Positions 9,378 through 14,860 of a stretch of DNA of 14,860 nt are shown here, piece by piece. This DNA is from Fusarium oxysporum f. sp. lycopersici 4287. Lineage: Eukaryota > Ascomycota > Sordariomycetes > Hypocreales > Nectriaceae. The stretch lies in the NCBI RefSeq assembly GCF_000149955.1, contig NC_030986.1, positions 6,671,249 to 6,686,108 of the forward strand, in the 5' to 3' direction. A program made the position numbers and the translations under genes. How positions within the stretch are numbered: position 1 is the stretch's first letter; every line of letters begins with the position of its first letter. The notes under the pieces were generated by a model. The model was not told the origin of the DNA, did no database searches, and saw only the letters and a program-made list of their open reading frames with translations.

Positions 9378-11351
9378 CGCAAGTTTCATATATGCAAAGG
9401 TAGCTTGTGTGCGACACAGGTTGTCGTTATATGGAATCGAGCATACGCAAGGTATCAGGTGGAATGAGATAGCTCAGATGCAAAAAGATCCAAGACGGAG
9501 AGGTAAGCATACGCGCGAATGGCGACGGTATGGTAGGATTTACTCCAGTTTTCCACTTCCCGCATCGTTATTCATTGGCACTGGGCTTATGAAGCATTAA
9601 GGCTGTATTGACTCATTGCGTCGCACCAGTCTGTATCTGTTCTGGCGTCTGTCTCCCTTCGCCCGATACCCAGTTCTCTGTCCGAACCACTCATATGCTG
9701 GCATGACTCGCAAAGCTGGATAATACGGCAGAGACTAAGCCCCAATACAGGCTAGTCAAATGCGGGGAACATATCAAGGTTTATCGAGAGCTCGCACCGC
9801 ATCCTCTGTACTGTGCGGGGAGGTGACCCCCATTGGTAACCTTCAACAGCACAGGATAGAGAGTTTCGTAGCCACGGGACAGTTGGCTACCGTGACGACC
9901 GTTCTTCTATGTAAAGAGACTACTAATGCGTTAAGCTTTCTCGTAAGCGATCTGATGTAGCCTACTAATGCCACGCTGGAGAAGTCGTTATCCCTCTCCC
10001 GCGTGCGGCATATTACCCAAGCCTCAACGGAGGACGATCTCACCTTCCACCGACTCCTCAATCTGAGCCCGTGGTTGGCTTATGGTAACAGGTCAGGGTT
10101 GGGTCAGGTTGGGTACTGTTAGATTGGCGGCTGGGGAGGGCTCCAATTTCCTTTATCACAATACTATTCTTGTATCCAGAAAAGGAGGGGGAATTGAACC
10201 AACCCCTCCCTGACAGACTGATCAAAAAGAATCAAGTCGACAATCAATAACATCTGTTACAAGCCCTGATTTTGCCGGGTGTCTCATTGAATGTGTGTAT
10301 GTTCTGAGTTGAGTTGCTTCCCCGCTCTAAGTCCCATATACATCTTGTACTGGGGTCCGACTGGAGTATCACTGCTATAACGATCGCACGCCCCATTATG
10401 TAAAACACACAACGTGACAACATCATAATAATCTGCTCCACATCTTAATACACTCACTCCATCGTGTATGTGCGTATCTAGCAAGTACTATAGCACCTCT
10501 TGGAATTAAAAGAGGCAGAGTACCCAGGGTGCCTCGCTTGACCACTTCCTTCAGGAAGACTGCGTTACGTTACTTTCCGAAGCCATGTCACCCATCGCCC
10601 TCAATACGGCACACTGAGTTCGAGCACGAAGCGTGGTGGAAAGGCACGCGTGGGTTGAACCAATTATCTCCTGTGCTGTGTTGAGGTGCTAGTTGATTAC
10701 TCGGCCATTGATATGTCGATGACAGACAGAACTTTAATTGACCACAAAAATGTATTACCTTGCGACTATACTGTGTGAAGATACCTCTTATGATTTACGG
10801 GACTTGGCGTTTGGAAAACCGTTGCTGAAAGCTCTAGCTATAAGTGGCCTTAGAGCCTTATGAGGGACATCACTGGCACCTTAACACAAAGGGATTAACT
10901 TGAACGCATTTAGGGGATCTCCCATCGGCCAAAATTAGCCCTCCCAGTCAAGCGTTAGGTATACCGTAAGAACTTACGAAATTGACTGCACCCGGTGGAT
11001 CCGTTTCTGCTGGTTTCTGATCTATGATTGGCAAAGCTGCAAATAAAGATCTGACATTTCACTAAGAAGAGCCTCTAGACGAATGAGCGTAGCTTCCTGG
11101 ATCCACAGGGCGCGGTCGATTTCGTGAGTTTTTACGGTACTTCAAGGTCAAGTGGCCTGTGGGACCGGAACGCGCTAATCACTCTGATCACGGACGATTT
11201 TTCACACAAGTCAATACAAATATTGGGCTTCTGTTATTCCTGGCCTCAGCCGCTGCTAAAATTCACGCCGCATGCATGACGGACTGCCGGCAGTTCCCAA
11301 GACACGTCGCCGGGGTGGATTCCTTCTCCGTGGACGGCCTCGAATAGTAGA
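9378..11351. other. Gene-free stretch, about 2 kb
   Basis: Only short open frames with no family resemblance and no convincing splice structure are seen on either strand. It should hold the former divergent promoters of the regulator (minus) and the membrane-protein gene (plus). Small items inside are a G-rich repeat at 10091-10113, a short GGAGGGG/CCCCTCC stem near 10181-10210, and two TGACAGAC words (10211-10218, 10720-10727). Minus-strand GGTTCAATTCC near 10191-10201 resembles a tRNA B box but no cloverleaf forms. Confidence 0.6.
10091..10113 (+). repeat. Short G-rich imperfect direct repeat
   Basis: GGTCAGGGTTGGGTCAGGTTGGG is two imperfect copies of a GGTCAGG(G)TTGG unit, with further G runs at 10133-10140. 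Closely spaced GG/GGG runs could form a G-quadruplex on the plus strand. It is not a telomeric TTAGGG array. The role is unknown. Confidence 0.45.
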
Positions 11352-12700
11352 ATGACGTCCCGACCGGATCTGACACCACAATTCCTTGCCTATGATGATG
11401 GACCATTTATCATCAGAATGAGTATTGCCATGGGCTTGCTGCTCCTCCCGCGGTATACTTACCTGCGCGAAAGGCTTTATATACACGAATAAAACATGGA
11501 CTTGACGACTCGATTGTTATTTCTGCCATGGTAGGAGTTCCGAGTCAACATAACCTGCCTGTACTAATCTTCAATTCAGTTATTTATTTATGGCTTTATC
11601 GTTATCGGTATTGTTGGAAAGCAATTCGAGCCCATATCATGACGAGCTGACGATGCTAACCGCTGGGCAACAGCGGTCTATCGGGGAGGCTCTGGAAAAC
11701 ACCTCGCTGCCAATCTGATGGCAGAACCTAGGGTATTTAGCAGAGCAGTATTGGTATGTCCTTTCGATGCTCCGTCCAGCATGTAAGACTGACAGGCACA
11801 AGTATCTTTCCGTGGGCGACATCCTCTATGCTACCAGTATCGCCCTCCTCAAAGCCTCCATCTTGGTCATGTACTGTCGAATATTTCCATTAAGATCCAT
11901 GAAGGTTGGTGGATACTCGCTTGGTGTTATCGTTCTCATGTGGTGGATCGCGGTCTGTCTCCTCGCCATATTCCAATGTCGGCCCGTCCGGAAGGCTTGG
12001 GGCATGTCCACCACAGAGGGTACATGCATTGATAAAGGCATATGGTTTACCAGCGTCGCGGTCCCGAATATCGTTACCGACGTGGCAATCCTGGCCCTGC
12101 CTGTCCGCCAGTTTCCCTGCTTCGGCTGAGCAGAGCTCGGAAGATGGCTGTTTCTGGCATTTTTCTCCTCGGAGGCTTGTAATATTTTCCCCTTCTGAAG
12201 CATTACGCTGGTGGACTGATCATGTTTTAGCGTGGTTATCGTCAGTTGTCTGCGGCTCCGGTGCCTGCTCGACTTGCGCGGCGGCGAAGATGGGGACTTC
12301 ACCCGTAAGTAAACGGTCCGCAGAGACCTTGTTGCTGCTAGCAACTACTGACCGTGGCTGTTGAATTCGATGCGAGTGCTTGCTGGAAAGTTAAGGACAT
12401 GCTTCATCGGATGGTTGTTCACCATTTATCCCAACTCTCCGGCCCTTGGCGCGATTGTTAGTCGGCCTCTTCAGACGGCACACGATGAGCAACAGAATCA
12501 CCGACGGCCTTAACAACGTTGAGACCATTGGATGCGCAAGGTCGAGGCACCCCCAAGACATGACTGGCAACGGAGTAGAATCATGCGAGCATCTCGGCGA
12601 TGAAGGAGCGCCAACCGCGGATCTAAATTTACGACAGGGACACTCGAATGAAGTGAGCACTGTCGCACTTGGGAACCAAGATTCACATCTACAAAGTTAG
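11352..12700 (+). pseudogene. Rhodopsin-domain (PTH11/SAT4-like) integral membrane protein, broken
   Basis: Decayed gene for a seven-helix plasma-membrane protein of the fungal rhodopsin-domain family, some members of which act as PTH11-type sensors. The start MTSRPDLTPQFLAYDDGPF is family-like and leads into helix 1. The next frame gives ARKALYTRI and LDDSIVISAM, followed by a 49-nt intron (11531-11579). Later pieces are ILYATSIALLKASILVMY (helix 3), a helix with LLAIFQCRP, NIVTDVAILALPVRQ, then SRARKMAVSGIFLLGG in another frame. The C-terminal exon has PFIPTLRPLARLLVGLF and a polar tail ending at TAG 12700. Lesions are a frameshift near 11450, TGA 11640-11642 with a frame change, TGA 11716-11718, a frameshift near 12110 and TAA 12180-12182. 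The segment between 12183 and 12420 is hard to align. Function before decay is inferred from family only. Confidence 0.82.
11531..11579 (+). other. Intron remnant in the membrane-protein pseudogene
   Basis: Donor GTAGGA, branch candidate TACTAAT, acceptor TTCAG; 49 nt, phase 0. It joins LDDSIVISAM to LFIYGFIVIGIVG, continuing the hydrophobic second helix. A possible further intron with donor GTATGT at 11754 and acceptor ACAG at 11795 is in frame either way, so it is undecided. Confidence 0.65.
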
Positions 12701-13069
12701 GTGATGCCTATGACCGCCGTCATAGCCGAACACAATGTATGTTGAGGCGTGACGTTGGGGACTGTCCATGCTAAAATACCCGAGCGGTGCCGGAAACTTC
12801 TTGGTGGTAGCAGCAGGGCCTTGTCGAAGCCAAATCAAGGACATAATACATGATATTTCTCAGGCAATGCATCAACAGGGCTAATCAGACCGGTATTCGC
12901 AGGTTCATTGGGCAATGGAACCTCCCTTCCACAAGTGGCGTTGACGTGGAAGAGGCCTAAAGTCTCTGCCCTTAACTATGCCGTTCTCTATCAAATGCGC
13001 GTGGGTAGGACGTGCTCTTAGTTCAATATCTTTTTGTCAGTTTGTTTTCTCTCCTTGATCTCTAATCAG
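12701..13069. other. Spacer between convergent gene ends
   Basis: Lies between the 3' end of the plus-strand membrane-protein pseudogene and the 3' end of the minus-strand orphan gene. No family-like coding sequence or repeat is seen. The T-rich run TCTTTTTGTCAGTTTGTTTTCTCTCC style sequence around 13028-13055 is A-rich on the minus strand and could be part of the 3' UTR of the orphan gene. Confidence 0.5.
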
Positions 13070-13930
13070 CTATATATTCTCGATACGCTTTGCAAAGGAG
13101 GCTATTAAAGCCTCCACCATCCGCTTTGGAAGATGGTTGCACCGTTTTCGTCTCTCGATGCCATGACCTACGGTTCCTGTGCCTTGATTTCTGGAGTGGG
13201 TGTCGTTTGGGTTATGTAGCAGAAAGTTTTCTGTCCCGCGCGGGAAATGTTGCAGCCGTCGGGCATTATTGGTAGATAGAAGGCCACGTTTAGTCACATG
13301 TTGGCGACTGGCAGCACTTGGTTGGTGTGCAGATGCACGAGAGTTTTGGATATTTGTGGCCGAGCGTGATGTCAGGTTCCTTTTGTCAACGCTGGGGCAA
13401 TTTCGGGATGCAGGCGTCAGGTAGGCTTTTTCTAGGTTTGTAAGGCACTTGGCCGACGCTGGAGGCTCTCGCCCATGACCGCTATTCATCTTTTCTTGGG
13501 TAACGAATCCGATGCGAAGCGCCAAGCTATCTGGCGCTGCTAGATTGTCAAAGTATGGTCAGCGAAGCCATTCACGGGGAAAGAACGGCAAAGATACTTA
13601 CCATTGGACTTAGAAATCAATCTGGCTACCTCGCATTTGGGGGTTCCTTTATTTTGCAACCTGCTGAACTTATCTTGAATATACAGCTCTGCTGGCGGGC
13701 TCGATAAACTCGGGATCACACCACCATGACCCTTTACCAGGGCTAACTGTGGAGTCTGGGAAGGTGTTGGTAGTCCATGAACAATCTAAGGTTTGTAAGT
13801 GGTTAAGCTGCCAGCGTTCTCGAATACAAACCTGACGGATTGATGGAAGGAGAGCTCTGGTAGTCTGTCGGCCTTCTGGCATGGTCGAGTGCTGCAGAAA
13901 ACAGCTTTGGTCTTGCGAAGTGGTGGGCAT
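13070..13930 (-). CDS. Hypothetical three-exon gene, 249 residues
   Basis: Proposed model: complement(join(13070..13536, 13602..13785, 13832..13930)), 750 nt including TAG, in frame throughout. Intron 1 (46 nt) has GTTTGT, CTTAAC branch and TTAG. Intron 2 (65 nt, phase 1) has GTAAGT, GCTGAC branch and GCAG. ATG at 13930 sits in CCGCCATGCC with a TATA box about 70 bp upstream. The N-terminus contains TTRALLPSIRQIVHGLPTPS, a phrase of the kind seen in intrinsically disordered fungal nuclear proteins. The long last exon is basic and rich in Ser, Asn, Arg and His. Near the end, RRKRCNHLPKRMVEAL faintly resembles the start of a TALE homeodomain (RRxRGNLPK), but no recognition helix follows. No signal peptide or membrane helix is visible. 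I do not recognise the protein. It may be a real orphan gene, a truncated regulator, or a fortuitous open frame; exon 2 shares 58 bp with an LTR-like repeat. Confidence 0.45.
13650..13707 (+). repeat. 58-bp block shared with the LTR-like unit
   Basis: This segment is the reverse complement of 7123-7180 with 55 of 58 bases identical; the first 42 (from TATTTTGCAACC to AGCTCTG) are exact. All three differences are transitions, with T or A in the LTR copy where this copy has C or G. Weaker similarity seems to continue on the 13630-13650 side. It lies in exon 2 of the proposed orphan gene, where it codes for SLSSPPAELYIQDKFSRL. Either an LTR fragment was inserted and exonised, or the LTR captured the sequence. 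Confidence 0.85.
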
Positions 13931-14860
13931 GGCGGGAGGGAGCTGACGCTATAAACTTGATAAGGGGGAGTTGTGAGGCTTCGCTGAACGATGCCTATAT
14001 ATGACTGCAGATCTACTGTGCGATTTCACAACACAAGCGCTAAGCGAGAATACTCTTTAATTCTTCATGCAGCCAGCTTATAACATAACCCGCCAGGGGA
14101 GCCGATGGATTGTAGTATGAAAGCCTCGGGGCTAAGTCGTTCTACAATAATGAGGCCTAATCTTAGGGAAAACCAAACACTTGACAAATTGTCAAGGAGC
14201 GTGGTCGGCCCTTGGTCCGTCTCCATCTGTCCGGTTTTACCGTAATGGGCTATCTCCCCTGAGAGGTTTGTTGCATCTGAGTAATGAACGTTTTCCAAGA
14301 TGCCCAATATCCACCCATCCGGCTTCATACTTTCCTTTGGCGGCCAAAATAGCCTGCAAGATGCACCAGTCAAATTCTCCTTTCGGATATTTTTGTCGGA
14401 ACAGGGATACGTAAGGAAAACCCCAGCAATTTGGCTGTGTAGGTGAATTTGCGGCTGCGGGCGCAGTTTAACCTAGACAGGACTAGGGTGAGGGAAATGC
14501 AGGGCGATGGGAATGGATGTCAATGAGATGCCAAGAAGGTTGCTCTCGTCATTGCACGTTGCTGGTCCGAATCCGGGCATTGGATCGAACTGAATTTGAC
14601 TCGATTCGGTTAAATGACACGGACGGTTGACAGACCAGCTTCCCCCTGTCGACTCAGCACTGGATCAACTCTTAACCATAGTCAGCGCCAATTAAGGTCT
14701 GTCCGAGCACGGCATGGCAGCACTCCTCAGGCACGTGGGCTGACAGACTAAACGGTCTACATCAGTCCGGATATCTTGGTCGAATCTGTGCTTGGTGGCA
14801 ACCTTCCACTCTTCTCCGGGGCTGGGTTCAAAGCTTGTATTCAGAGTTTTAGTCTAAGCC
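13931..14860. other. Upstream and right-edge region without a supported gene
   Basis: Holds the probable promoter of the orphan gene. Two overlapping minus-strand open frames exist (14065-14373 and about 14243-14467); they are short, in conflict with each other and match no family I know. TGACAGAC occurs at 14628-14635 and 14741-14748. GGTCCGAATCC near 14564 resembles a tRNA B box but no A box or stems surround it. The sequence near the right edge may be promoter of a gene beyond the window. Confidence 0.5.
13996..14002 (-). promoter_or_regulatory. TATA-box candidate for the orphan gene
   Basis: TCATATATAGG on the minus strand lies 66-72 bp upstream of the ATG at 13930, a usual distance for filamentous fungi. 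It gives modest support to the three-exon model; transcription start is unknown. Confidence 0.35.

Noticed and set aside
10181..10210. Possible tRNA on the minus strand (B-box-like GGTTCAATTCC)
   Set aside because: The five-base T stem does not pair, and no A box, anticodon arm or acceptor stem could be found upstream.
11159..11347. Upstream CFEM-like exon (short frame with ACMTDCRQFP) for the membrane protein
   Set aside because: Too few cysteines and wrong spacing for CFEM, and the frame ends in stops just before the clear start at 11352.
13096..13112. GGAGGCT/AGCCTCC hairpin as a terminator
   Set aside because: It is inside the last exon of the proposed gene, only 7 bp long, and fungal RNA polymerase II does not use intrinsic hairpin terminators.
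14065..14467. Minus-strand coding region upstream of the orphan gene
   Set aside because: Two overlapping short frames compete, neither has a good start with splice sites nor any recognisable family feature.
14490..14575. Possible tRNA with B-box-like GGTCCGAATCC
   Set aside because: No matching A box and no acceptor pairing within the needed distance.

Overview
The window looks like nuclear DNA of a filamentous ascomycete (Pezizomycotina; Sordariomycetes is my best guess, not proven). Reasons: a fungal type I fatty acid synthase beta chain, introns of roughly 45-65 nt with GTRNGT-like donors and CTRAY branch sites, a Zn2Cys6/Fungal_trans_2 regulator, a fungal rhodopsin-domain (PTH11-like) membrane protein, a Fot1/pogo-type transposase, and an AT-soaked island that looks like RIP damage.

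Layout. Positions 1-5450 (+) hold an intact but 5'-truncated FAS beta gene (FAS1) with one 52-nt intron. Its MPT domain and stop codon are present; roughly the first 290 residues lie upstream of the window. From about 5.7 to 7.3 kb there is a graveyard of mobile elements. It contains the C-terminal third of a pogo/Fot1-like transposase (minus strand, with stops and frameshifts), a very AT-rich segment with a 16-bp perfect hairpin and an unrecognised decayed coding relic, and a 349-bp LTR-like unit ending TGTTAGA...TCTAACA. The right edge of that unit lies about 20 bp from the stop codon of the next gene.

Positions 7341-9377 (-) are a nearly full-length Zn2Cys6 transcription factor gene. It is broken by at least one in-frame TAG and one frameshift at a G6 run. 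A gene-free 2-kb stretch follows. Positions 11352-12700 (+) are a rhodopsin-domain integral membrane protein gene with several frameshifts and stops. Positions 13070-13930 (-) fit a three-exon gene for an unrecognised 249-residue basic, low-complexity protein with a TATA box upstream. Its second exon contains a 58-bp block shared with the LTR-like unit. The last 0.9 kb shows no supported gene.

Taken together, a housekeeping gene under strong purifying selection borders an accessory segment that is decaying through point lesions and transposon insertion. FAS1 is free of frameshifts over 5.4 kb, so the many lesions in the neighbouring genes are unlikely to come from poor sequence quality. I do not see a convincing new molecular system. 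The best leads are the 249-residue orphan gene with its LTR-shared exon and the paired death of a regulator and a putative membrane sensor.
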